Below are positions 8,273 to 16,282 of a stretch of 64,000 bases of DNA, piece by piece (position 1 is the first letter of the stretch; each line of letters starts with the position of its first letter). The stretch is from Oxalobacteraceae bacterium AB_14 (GTDB lineage: Bacteria; Pseudomonadota; Gammaproteobacteria; Burkholderiales; Burkholderiaceae_D): NCBI GenBank assembly GCA_000381565.1, contig KB906725.1, forward strand, positions 2,235,818 to 2,299,817, in the 5' to 3' direction. Position numbers and translations under genes: made by a program. The notes below the pieces were generated by a model. That model was not told the origin of the DNA, searched no databases, and saw only the letters and a list, made by a program, of their open reading frames with translations.

Positions 8273-9307
8273 ATGCAAAATATCACGTCGGACGACGATA
8301 TCGTTGTCACCATCATCGTCAAGGCGCTCAACGAAGAGCAGCGCATCGGCGCCTGTCTGGAGTCGGCGCAGGCCGAACTAGCCGGCCTCAAGGTCAAGGG
8401 CGAGGTGATCTTGGTCGACTCGTTGTCAGTTGACCGCACCGTGGCCATTGCGGCCGGACTGGGGGTACGGATCGTCCAGTTCGAATCGGTCCGGGACCGT
8501 AACTGCGGCGCCGCCCTGCAGCTGGGCTATCAGTATGCGCGCGGAAGCTTTATCTATGTACTGGACGGCGATATGACGCTGGTGCCGGGCTTCATCGGCC
8601 ACGCCCTGGGCTATCTGGAGGCCGAGCCGTCGGTGGCCGGCGTCGGCGGCAAGCTGATTGACAGGCAGGTGGTGAATGTGGCGGACAAGATGCGCGTGGC
8701 CCATTACGAGGCGCTGACGGCGCCGCAGAGCGTTGCGGTGCTGGGCGGTGGCGGCCTGTATCGACGAGAAGCGATCGAGCAGGTCGGTTACCTGGCCAAC
8801 CGCTGGCTGCCGGCGTTCGAGGAGGCCGAACTGGGCGCGCGCCTGCTTGCGGCCGGCTGGCGGCTGGTGCGCTTGCCTGAGCCGGGGGTGACTCATTCCG
8901 GCCATAACGAAAGCTCCTTCCAGTTGATGATGCGGCTTTGGCGTATAGGCCGCATTGAGGCCAGCGGTATTTTCCTGCGCGCCGCTGTCGGCCAGGTTTG
9001 GCAACGGCAGGTATTGAAAGCTTGCTGGTTCGTCTTTGCCGCGCCACTGTTGTATCTCGCGGCGCTTCTGCTGGCGGGCATCGGGGTGTTGGCGGGGCTG
9101 GAGTTCCTGCCGGCGCTGGGGGGGGGGGTGTTGGTGGTGTGGTCAGCGGTGCTGCTTGCGCTGATCGTGCGCAAGAAGGATATGCGAGAGGCGCTGATCT
9201 CGCTCATGGCCTGGCATATGTATCCGCTGGGGGCCTTGCGCGGCTTCGTACGGCCGGTCGGCGACCCGGCGGCCCGCATCCGCGCCCGCCTGCTGGGCGA
9301 AGACTGA
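8273..9307 (+). CDS. Glycosyltransferase family 2 with C-terminal membrane segments; carries a G11 tract
   Basis: A 344-aa GT2 protein. The catalytic domain covers residues about 10-230, with IIVKALNEEQRIG and the DxD-type motif YVLDGDMTL (D98-D100). Residues about 245-310 hold hydrophobic membrane segments. The start is ATG 8273; a GTG at 8231 overlapping the previous stop is an alternative. The coding sequence contains eleven consecutive G at 9118-9128 (residues 282-285). Gain or loss of one G would remove the last fifth of the protein, including the last membrane segment. It is the last gene of this run before a 372-bp gap. Confidence 0.83.
   Translation: MQNITSDDDIVVTIIVKALNEEQRIGACLESAQAELAGLKVKGEVILVDSLSVDRTVAIAAGLGVRIVQFESVRDRNCGAALQLGYQYARGSFIYVLDGDMTLVPGFIGHALGYLEAEPSVAGVGGKLIDRQVVNVADKMRVAHYEALTAPQSVAVLGGGGLYRREAIEQVGYLANRWLPAFEEAELGARLLAAGWRLVRLPEPGVTHSGHNESSFQLMMRLWRIGRIEASGIFLRAAVGQVWQRQVLKACWFVFAAPLLYLAALLLAGIGVLAGLEFLPALGGGVLVVWSAVLLALIVRKKDMREALISLMAWHMYPLGALRGFVRPVGDPAARIRARLLGED
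9118..9128 (+). repeat. Poly-G tract (11 G) inside a glycosyltransferase gene
   Basis: Eleven consecutive G lie in frame within the GT2 gene 8273-9307. Tracts of this length are typical slipped-strand mutation sites. In this assembly the frame is open. Confidence 0.9.
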
Positions 9308-9679
9308 GGCGTCGCGTCTTTTTGTTGTCGCGTAGCAATTGTTCCGTTGTTTTTGCCTCCAACACCAAACAACAACAATTTCCTGCTGGACATTCGTCGG
9401 CAGTACGATAAAATTCCTCATGATAAATTCTGAGCGGCGGTTGGGCAGGCCGTGAACGACCGACTCGTGGCGCTGGCCTGCGACCAGTGCCCCGTCCCAT
9501 TTTCCTTAGTGAAGATGGTCAACTTGAATTGGTAAACCGGAGTAACATCGTTGTGATTTGCGTCGCAATGCGCGCGGCGTGCTTCTGGTCTGAACTGCGG
9601 TCGTGGAGTCCGACCGTCCAGATGGGTTTCCGAATCGACGTTATCTCTCAATACATTACACTTTCTTTAGAGGTACTTT
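9308..9679. other. 372-bp intergenic region before the secreted lyase-like gene
   Basis: No plausible gene is seen. The region is lower in GC than its flanks. It includes a GTTGTTT...AAACAAC inverted repeat near 9340-9375, and AGAGG near 9669 that can serve as ribosome binding site for the gene at 9680. It probably holds the promoter for 9680, but no convincing -35/-10 pair could be picked out. Confidence 0.5.
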
Positions 9680-11911
9680 ATGAAATTCGGAGCTATTTCG
9701 CTGCTGCGTAGTCTGGTTCTGCTGGCCTGCGTAGTCAGTGCCCCCAGCTATGCCGATTGGGCGAGTTCGACCAGTGCGCGCGTGGTGCGCGCGCTGCCGG
9801 CCAATGGACAGGTGCAGGTGCAAAATCCCCCCGGCTTCACCTGGGCCATGCATTCCACGAAGCCCGCCAATTATGTTGTTGAATTAACCCGCTCCGGCGC
9901 TGCTCCGCAGACCTACCAAGTCGATCGCAACTGGTTCTTGCCGACCGAAGTGTTGCCCGTTGGAAGTTATTCATGGCGGGTGCGTCCAGCCCTCACGATG
10001 GAGTGGTCGACACCGCGGCTGTTCGTCATTGACGCCACGGCCAAGACCTTTGTGGTCCCCGACAACGCGACGCTGCAGGCGCGCGTGCTCGCGCGCCCCC
10101 ATCCGCGCGGCCTGTTGGCCAGCATAGCCCCGAAATCGAGCTGGAGCGCGGCGATGCTGGCCGATCGTGGCCCGGCGGTGAGCGCCTTGGCTGGCGGCGT
10201 GCAGCGGCGCTATACCGCAGTGCCGGTTTACCAGGACAGTGATTGGCCGTTGATCACCTCCGGCGCCTTGACCGCAGCGACCAATACCCAGATCGCCAAA
10301 ATGCGTTGGGCTATGCTGGACCTGACGCGTCAGGTCGAGGCGTCGGCGCTGCTATGGCGCATTACCGGCGACCGCCAGTACCTGACCGAGGCCATCAAGC
10401 GGGGCAATCAAATGGCGGCCCTCAGCCCCTATGGTCCGACCAGCCTGGCCAACGCTGACCAGGAAACGCGCTTGATCGCGCTGGCTCTGGCCAAGGCGGT
10501 CGACTTTCTGGGACCGGACGTGGACGCCGCCAGTCGTGCGACTTGGCTAAAAGTCATCGAACAGCGCACGACGGCGATCTACAACGCCTTCCGCACCAGT
10601 GACGGCGGCTATGACGAATTCCCGTTTGACTCACATGGCGCGCTGGCGCAAGGTTATATCGCGGTGATCGCCGCGCTGACCTTGGGCGATATCCCAGTCG
10701 CCAAGGACTGGTTTAATTTCGCCTTCAGAGCCTATGCCAACGCGATCTACCCATGGAGCGGTGCCGAGGGTGGCTTCGCCAATGGTACCTCGTATGGTCA
10801 GCACATGGCGTTGGCCTCGCTGACGGTGTGGCAGCCGATCGCTGCGGCCACTGGCGTGAATCTGTTCGCCAAGCCGTGGTCGAACGGCTTCCTGCTATCG
10901 TTTATGCACTTCCAACCGCCTGGCTCGGTCATCCATACCTTCGGCGACGAGCATGAAACGGCGCCGATGCCGACCGAACTGAAAGGCTATGCGTCGCGTT
11001 TCGCCACGCCGGAAGCGGCTTGGTATGTAAAGAACCTGGTCGGCGACGAAGACCCTCTGACACTGCTACAAGCCCCGTATCCGCTGCCGGTGGCGTCGGC
11101 CAAGACCGCTGCCCCGCCGAAAAACGCGGTCTTGTACCCGAGTATTGGCTGGGTGGCGATGCACAGCGACATCTCTGATCGCGCCCGCACCTCGGTGTAT
11201 TTCAAATCCAGCCCGTACGGCTCTTACAACCACAGTCATGGCGACCAGAACGGCTTATTGATCAGCAGCGGTGGCCGCCCCTTGTTGATCGAGACTGGCT
11301 GGTACGACTGGTACGGTTCACCACTGTGGAAGGACTGGTACCGCCAGACCAAGGCCCATAACGCGATCACGTACGACTTCGGCAAGGGGCAGGCGCTGGA
11401 TGGCTACGACGTCCAACTGAGCCGCAATGGCAAGATCAATTCGTTTGCCTCGACGACCTCGCTGGATTTTGCCGAAGGCGATGCCACTGCGGCCTATGAT
11501 GGCGCGCTGACCAAGGCCGTGCGGCAATTGTGGTATTTGCGCGGCAAGGATGTCCTGGTGGTCCGCGACATCCTGGCGTCGGCCACGGCGCGCGTGTTTG
11601 AGTGGAATATGCATGCGCCGTCGCTGATCGCGATCGACAGCGCCGGCAAAGTGGCTACTATCACCAACGTGGATCGCACGCTTTGCATCCGGCCGGTAGG
11701 CGGTGACGTGACCTTCGTCAAGCGCGTCGGCGCGCCGCCCAAGCCCGGCACTGTCGAAGATCATGCCGCCTACGTCAAGGCGGCCGCCAAGACCGCCGAG
11801 TTCCTGATGGTTCTCGATGTCGGCTGCAAGAATCCTGCCATCAGTTTGACCACCACTGCGGCCGGCCGCAACCTGAACGTGGGCGGCATCAATCTGACGC
11901 TGCCGAAATAA
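9680..11911 (+). CDS. Secreted DUF4962 / heparinase II/III-type polysaccharide lyase-like protein
   Basis: A 743-aa protein with a signal peptide (cleavage likely after SAPSYA, about residue 26). The N-terminal half starts with a DUF4962-like module (ALPANGQVQVQNPPGFTW) and an alpha/alpha-barrel region. The C-terminal half has heparinase II/III features (YNHSHGDQNGLLISSGGRPL, and a following TKAHNAITYD stretch). Such proteins are usually periplasmic or extracellular lyases acting on uronic-acid polymers. In a biosynthetic locus it probably trims or clears the exopolysaccharide. The start is ATG 9680, and a strong terminator follows at 11933, so it may be a separate unit. Confidence 0.8.
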   Translation: MKFGAISLLRSLVLLACVVSAPSYADWASSTSARVVRALPANGQVQVQNPPGFTWAMHSTKPANYVVELTRSGAAPQTYQVDRNWFLPTEVLPVGSYSWRVRPALTMEWSTPRLFVIDATAKTFVVPDNATLQARVLARPHPRGLLASIAPKSSWSAAMLADRGPAVSALAGGVQRRYTAVPVYQDSDWPLITSGALTAATNTQIAKMRWAMLDLTRQVEASALLWRITGDRQYLTEAIKRGNQMAALSPYGPTSLANADQETRLIALALAKAVDFLGPDVDAASRATWLKVIEQRTTAIYNAFRTSDGGYDEFPFDSHGALAQGYIAVIAALTLGDIPVAKDWFNFAFRAYANAIYPWSGAEGGFANGTSYGQHMALASLTVWQPIAAATGVNLFAKPWSNGFLLSFMHFQPPGSVIHTFGDEHETAPMPTELKGYASRFATPEAAWYVKNLVGDEDPLTLLQAPYPLPVASAKTAAPPKNAVLYPSIGWVAMHSDISDRARTSVYFKSSPYGSYNHSHGDQNGLLISSGGRPLLIETGWYDWYGSPLWKDWYRQTKAHNAITYDFGKGQALDGYDVQLSRNGKINSFASTTSLDFAEGDATAAYDGALTKAVRQLWYLRGKDVLVVRDILASATARVFEWNMHAPSLIAIDSAGKVATITNVDRTLCIRPVGGDVTFVKRVGAPPKPGTVEDHAAYVKAAAKTAEFLMVLDVGCKNPAISLTTTAAGRNLNVGGINLTLPK

Positions 11912-11932
11912 GGGGGGAGCGCGGCCCTCGAC

Positions 11933-11959
11933 CCGGCGCTGCCATAGCGCCGGTTTTTT
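11933..11959 (+). terminator. Rho-independent terminator after the lyase-like gene
   Basis: A perfect 7-bp stem CCGGCGC / GCGCCGG with a 7-nt loop is followed by six T. Confidence 0.85.
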
Positions 11960-12018
11960 ACGCGGACGCCGCGCCGCGCAGGTGTTACTATTTGCTCCAT
12001 TTTTTCGTCGGAGCGTAC

Positions 12019-12465
12019 ATGATCCAGTTATACCGTTTGTCTGCCTGCCTGCATCGTTGGCATGTGCCTGTCCTGCCGCGGCTGTTGTATATGGTGAACC
12101 GCGTGCTGTTTTCGGTGGCCTTGCCCGCCACGGTCGTGATGGGCCAGCGGGTGACCATGGCCTATCAGGGCCTAGGCACTGTAGTTCATGCGCGGGCCAG
12201 GATCGGCAGCGACGTGTATATTGGCCCTCAGGTCATAATCGGCGGGCGCTCTGGCGAGGTAGCCGTGCCGGTCATCGAGGACGGCGCCTTCATTGGGGCC
12301 GGCGCACGGGTATTGGGACCGGTGATCGTGGGCCGCGGTGCCACGGTGGCGGCGGGCGCGCTAGTGATCGCCGACGTGCCGGCCGGCGTTACCGTTGCCG
12401 GCGTGCCGGCCCGGCCGATCCGTGCCAGCAGGGGGCAGCCGGAGGCCGGCCTGACCGGGCGCTGA
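12019..12465 (+). CDS. Serine acetyltransferase-like hexapeptide-repeat transferase
   Basis: A 148-aa left-handed beta-helix protein. An N-terminal helical part (YRLSACLHRWHVPVLPRLLY) resembles the SAT/CysE-like transferases of capsule loci. Hexapeptide turns follow, ending with GVTVAGVPARPIR. It probably acetylates a sugar of the polymer using acetyl-CoA. ATG 12019 is preferred because GGAG lies just upstream; the frame also has a start at 11992. The neighbouring gene on the right is on the opposite strand and converges, with only 7 bp between the two stops. Confidence 0.78.
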   Translation: MIQLYRLSACLHRWHVPVLPRLLYMVNRVLFSVALPATVVMGQRVTMAYQGLGTVVHARARIGSDVYIGPQVIIGGRSGEVAVPVIEDGAFIGAGARVLGPVIVGRGATVAAGALVIADVPAGVTVAGVPARPIRASRGQPEAGLTGR

Positions 12466-12472
12466 GTCTGGC

Positions 12473-13549
12473 TTACCAGTTGTACGGTTTGTGTAGGCCG
12501 CTGCCGATGGCCAACTTACGTAGCCAGGACTTGGCCGCCAATAAGGCGAACTTCACCTTCGAGTCGGCCCGGCGCCAGCCACGATAGCTCCAGAAGACGA
12601 TGCGTGGGCGCTTGCCGGCGCTGCCGTACTGGCCCGCCTCGGCGAACCAGCGCCGGTAGGCGCGGTCGCTCATACCGGCATACGGCGTGCGTTGTTGCAG
12701 CTGGCGGTCGACCGCCGCCGGCCCGCCGCCGAGATACGCCACCCTCTGCTGCTGCGGATCGTAGCGCAGCCAGTGTGCGTGGACCGCGTCGGCCCGTACC
12801 TCCAGCACCAGCTGCTCGCATACCGCCTGGGTTTGGTAATGCAGCTTGCGGCCGCGGAAGTCGGCCTGCGGCAACAGCAGGTTGCCCAGCGAATAGGCGA
12901 TAAGGCCGCGGCCGTGCCATTCCAGTCCCTGAACCACGTGCGGGTGGTGACCGATCACCAGGTCGACCCCTGCGTCGACCGCCTGGCGAGCCCACTCGCG
13001 GTCAGCCGGTTGCGGATAGCTGGCCAGCTCATAGCCCCAGTGCATAAAGGCAACCAGCTTGGCCTGCGGGTAATCCAGGCGCAGCCGGGCCAGTAGCGTC
13101 AGCGCCGCAGCCGGTGCGAAACTGAGCGCGTGGTCGTGGCTTTCCGTATGCGGCTCGGGCAGCGGCGAGCAGGCGCCGAACAAGACATATTGCTGCCCGC
13201 CCACAGTGATCACGCACCACGGCTGCGCGCGGCTGCCGAATACGGCCATGCCCCGTTCGGCCAGCATGGTCTTGCTGTTGACGACCCCGCCGACATAGTC
13301 GGAAATGTGGTTGTTGGCCAGGCCGCAGGCGACCACATTCAGCGCGGCCAGCGTATCCACGACCGAAGGGTGCGAATAAATGTTGAACTTATACTCGTTA
13401 TTGACTGCGCTCTGTTCGGCCAGTGCGGTGATGATGCCGCCTTCCAGGTTAACCACCATCTTGGCGTCGCGGCACAAGGCCTGCAGTTCATCGTAGGCCA
13501 TGATATCGGCGGCCGGCCAAGCCAAGTCGCCAGCAAACAAGAGGTTCAT
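12473..13549 (-). CDS. CapA family protein (poly-gamma-glutamate capsule PGA_cap domain)
   Basis: A 358-aa CapA-like protein of the metallophosphoesterase fold. Visible family motifs are the N-terminal AGD (residues 6-8), VNLEGGI (33-39), LANNH (77-81), HWGYE (170-174), GHHPHVVQ (200-207) and YSLGN (219-223). No signal peptide is evident. CapA proteins act in poly-gamma-glutamate synthesis, but many homologues sit in polysaccharide loci with an unclear role. It is the last gene of a three-gene reverse cassette and overlaps the glycosyltransferase upstream by 4 bp. Confidence 0.82.
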   Translation of the reverse strand: MNLLFAGDLAWPAADIMAYDELQALCRDAKMVVNLEGGIITALAEQSAVNNEYKFNIYSHPSVVDTLAALNVVACGLANNHISDYVGGVVNSKTMLAERGMAVFGSRAQPWCVITVGGQQYVLFGACSPLPEPHTESHDHALSFAPAAALTLLARLRLDYPQAKLVAFMHWGYELASYPQPADREWARQAVDAGVDLVIGHHPHVVQGLEWHGRGLIAYSLGNLLLPQADFRGRKLHYQTQAVCEQLVLEVRADAVHAHWLRYDPQQQRVAYLGGGPAAVDRQLQQRTPYAGMSDRAYRRWFAEAGQYGSAGKRPRIVFWSYRGWRRADSKVKFALLAAKSWLRKLAIGSGLHKPYNW

Positions 13550-14637
13550 GCGGGGGCTTTCAATAGTTCCCGATAGGCGCCCAGCAGGCGGCCCACGGCT
13601 TGTTCAGTGGAAAAAAGTTGCTCGGTCCGCTGCATTGCGGCCTGCGATAGTGGCGCCCATTGCTGCGGCCACAGAGCCTCGATCGCTTCGGCATAGGCGG
13701 CGGCCGGCGCCTGCAGCGGCACGATGTGGCCGCTGTCGCCGATCACCGAGCGGTTGAAGCCGTTGTCGGCCGCCACCGGGACGCAGCCCATGGCCATCGC
13801 TTCGGTCAGTGCGTTGGAGTGGCCCTCGCCGGGATGGCGGGTCGGGAACAGAAACAGGTGAGAACGACTCAACTCGGCCAGCACGGCTGCCGGCTGGAGC
13901 GAGCCCAGCCAGCGGGCGCCGCAGTCGGCGTAGTCAGCCTGTAGGCGCGCCTGCAGCGCGGCGTCGGCTGGGCCGACGATCACCAGTTCACAGACGATGC
14001 CGCGCCGCTGCAGTTCACGCGCCGTCTGCAGCGCGGTATCCACCCCTTTTTCAAGGTTGACCCGGCCGACGTAGATCAGCCGCAACGGCTGACCGGCGTC
14101 GGCCGTGGCGCTGCGCGCGGGCAGAGCCCCGGTCGGAATGTGATTGGGCAAATAGAATGCGTCGCGCCCGGTCACCAGCCGCACGAAGGGGGCATAGTCC
14201 ATCCCTTCGATCATGACCCGGTCGGCGCTGCGCAGCAGCGCGCGGAATAGCAGGCGGTACGCCGGGCCGAGGCGCTGGTAGTGTTTGTGCATGGAACCGG
14301 CTCGCACATCGTAGACGGTGTGCAAGCCCTGGCGCCGGGCGCGGCGCAGCAGCAGCAGCTCGCCCAGCGCGAAATGCTTATACAGGCCGGTTAGATGGAA
14401 GACCTCCTGCTGGTCGCCGCGTATTTGCCCCAGCAACGCGGCAAAGCCGGACAGATAGCCGCGGAGCTTGCGCAACTTGCCGCCGCGCGGCTGCGGATAA
14501 TGCAGCTCGCGCACGTCGGCGCCAGCCGCGCGCAGCGCGTCAATGGTGCGGCGGTTGCACGCCTCATAGCCTCCGAGCGGGGGGGCGCCTTCCAGCGGGA
14601 TGGGCCCGCAGAACAGGATGCGGGGTGCGCCGTTCAT
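13546..14637 (-). CDS. Glycosyltransferase family 4 (GT-B)
   Basis: A 363-aa GT-B glycosyltransferase. The N-terminal acceptor domain starts RILFCGPIPLEGAPPLGGYE. The C-terminal donor domain starts at LRLIYVGRVNLEKGVDTAL and contains the E-x7-E type motif in GEGHSNALTEAMAMGCVPV. The catalytic retaining mechanism is inferred from the family. It lies between CapA and CapK with 4-bp overlaps on both sides, so the three are co-translated. A C7 run (coding strand) at 14579-14585 encodes part of GAPPLGG. Confidence 0.85.
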   Translation of the reverse strand: MNGAPRILFCGPIPLEGAPPLGGYEACNRRTIDALRAAGADVRELHYPQPRGGKLRKLRGYLSGFAALLGQIRGDQQEVFHLTGLYKHFALGELLLLRRARRQGLHTVYDVRAGSMHKHYQRLGPAYRLLFRALLRSADRVMIEGMDYAPFVRLVTGRDAFYLPNHIPTGALPARSATADAGQPLRLIYVGRVNLEKGVDTALQTARELQRRGIVCELVIVGPADAALQARLQADYADCGARWLGSLQPAAVLAELSRSHLFLFPTRHPGEGHSNALTEAMAMGCVPVAADNGFNRSVIGDSGHIVPLQAPAAAYAEAIEALWPQQWAPLSQAAMQRTEQLFSTEQAVGRLLGAYRELLKAPA

Positions 14638-15998
14638 ACCGCACCGCCCGCCGCCAGCGCCCTAGCGCCCGGCCATTCCTGGGTAACCCATTTGAACTTA
14701 CCACTCGCTTGTAGAGGAATGTCTTCGACTAGGCGCACCGTCACGTCCACTTTGGTGCTGACATATTGGAGGAAGTTGTCGCGCAAGCCCTCGCTGTCGG
14801 CCTCCCTGTAGCCGGAGTCGGGCACGACCCGCAATTCCCACTGCCCCGGTCCGGTTTGCGCCACCTGGGTTTTCTTGACGTTGGTCACCGCCTTGAGCGC
14901 GAAGGTGATGATGCTGGCGCTGACCGGGGTGCCGGTGCGGTCGAACAGCTGGTCTTCCACCTTGCCCGATGATAATTCAATGCGCGGATAGGCGCGGCCG
15001 CAGGGGCAGGCGCCAGCGACCCAGCGCGCGCGGTCGGCGATGCGGTAGCGGATCAGCGGCATCACTTGGTTGTGCAGCGTGGTGCCGACGACGTGGCCGA
15101 AATCTTCGGTGGGCTGGTCTTGCTCGTCGAGGATCTCGACTAGGGAGTATTCCGGGTTGACATGGTACGCGCCGTGTTCGCACTGGGCGGCAAAGGCGAT
15201 GCGTTCGGCCATGCCGTAGAAATCGTACACCCTGCAGCCGAAGCTGCGCTCGATCTGTTCGCGCTGCGAAGGGTACACTGGTTCCGAGCCGGTGATCACC
15301 GCGCGCAGGCGCAGCGGATGGCCCAGCCGTTCGGCGGCTTGGGCCAGCACATACGCGGACGATGGGTAGGCGCGCAGCTGGACCGGCGCGGCCGCAGCAA
15401 TACCATCGAGCATGGTGCGCGCGGTGTCGGCAGACAAGTGGCGCGTCGAGACGAACAATTGCTTGCCGTAGTGGTCCCACAGCCAATAGGGCGGCTGCTG
15501 GCGCCCGATGGCCATGATCTGGTCGCCGCGCAGAATTGCTTGTGGCTGGCCGTCGCTGTATCCTGCCCATGACCAGAATTGCAAATGGAAAGCTTCTTCC
15601 CAGATCACCGAGGAAACGCTGCGGAACACCTCCAGCGGCGTGCCCGAAGTGCCGCTGGTCTTGCCTTGAGGCCACCAAGGGCGGCGCGCGCCGCGGCGTG
15701 GGTAATATTCCTCGCGGCCGGCGATCAGGTCGGCCTTGTCGATGACGGGATAGTGCTGGCGCAGCCATGCGAACACGTCGGCACCGGGCGGCAGCGACGG
15801 CATGCCGGCGTAGCGGGACAGGCGGTGGCGCGCCGTTTCCAGAGTCAAGCGCAGCAGCGCCGCCTGGCGTTGCTGCAGTTCCGCCGCCGGCAGGCGCTCA
15901 CGGGCGATCATAGCGGCGGCACGGGCCAGGGCGAAGGGATTGCGGCGTATCAGGTGGCGCGTCAGGAAGGACAGGTTTTTCACTGCGTTGACAGACAT
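14634..15998 (-). CDS. capK: CapK-type phenylacetate-CoA ligase family protein
   Basis: A 454-aa adenylate-forming enzyme of the PaaK/CapK (coenzyme F390 synthetase-like) group. The AMP-binding signature is GKTSGTSGTPLEVF, followed by YDFYGMAERIAF and the adenylate-contact motif MPLIRYRIADRA. CapK homologues occur in capsule loci and are thought to activate a carboxylic acid as AMP or CoA ester for transfer. The substrate is unknown here. The start is ATG 15998; the frame is open further upstream, but the extra residues do not look like protein of this family. First gene of the reverse cassette. Confidence 0.8.
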   Translation of the reverse strand: MSVNAVKNLSFLTRHLIRRNPFALARAAAMIARERLPAAELQQRQAALLRLTLETARHRLSRYAGMPSLPPGADVFAWLRQHYPVIDKADLIAGREEYYPRRGARRPWWPQGKTSGTSGTPLEVFRSVSSVIWEEAFHLQFWSWAGYSDGQPQAILRGDQIMAIGRQQPPYWLWDHYGKQLFVSTRHLSADTARTMLDGIAAAAPVQLRAYPSSAYVLAQAAERLGHPLRLRAVITGSEPVYPSQREQIERSFGCRVYDFYGMAERIAFAAQCEHGAYHVNPEYSLVEILDEQDQPTEDFGHVVGTTLHNQVMPLIRYRIADRARWVAGACPCGRAYPRIELSSGKVEDQLFDRTGTPVSASIITFALKAVTNVKKTQVAQTGPGQWELRVVPDSGYREADSEGLRDNFLQYVSTKVDVTVRLVEDIPLQASGKFKWVTQEWPGARALAAGGAV

Positions 15999-16282
15999 AC
16001 GTGAGCTTCTCGGAAAATTTGTCGGTGCGGGCGCACCGGGGCGGCGGACAGGTGTGCGGTCAAATTGTTGACGGATATGAAATCTGCACGCTGTGGCACT
16101 ATATCCGGATCGGGCCGCAGTCGTCAATTGGTGGCCAATCGCCCGCATGTCGCAGCAGAATGGTGCTGCGCGGCCATGCTGCAATGCGGTATCATAATGT
16201 TGTTGTGCGCCTTGCAATGCTGGCGACGGAGGCGGGCAGGGCAGTGCTTGCCGCAATTACTACTAGAACAGGAAGCAAGAGC
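15999..16282. promoter_or_regulatory. Divergent intergenic region between capK and the heparinase-like gene
   Basis: These 284 bp separate two divergent units and must hold both promoters. A TATCATAATG stretch at about 16190-16200 could supply a -10 for the rightward unit. No good -35 was found, so no exact promoter is claimed. Confidence 0.4.
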
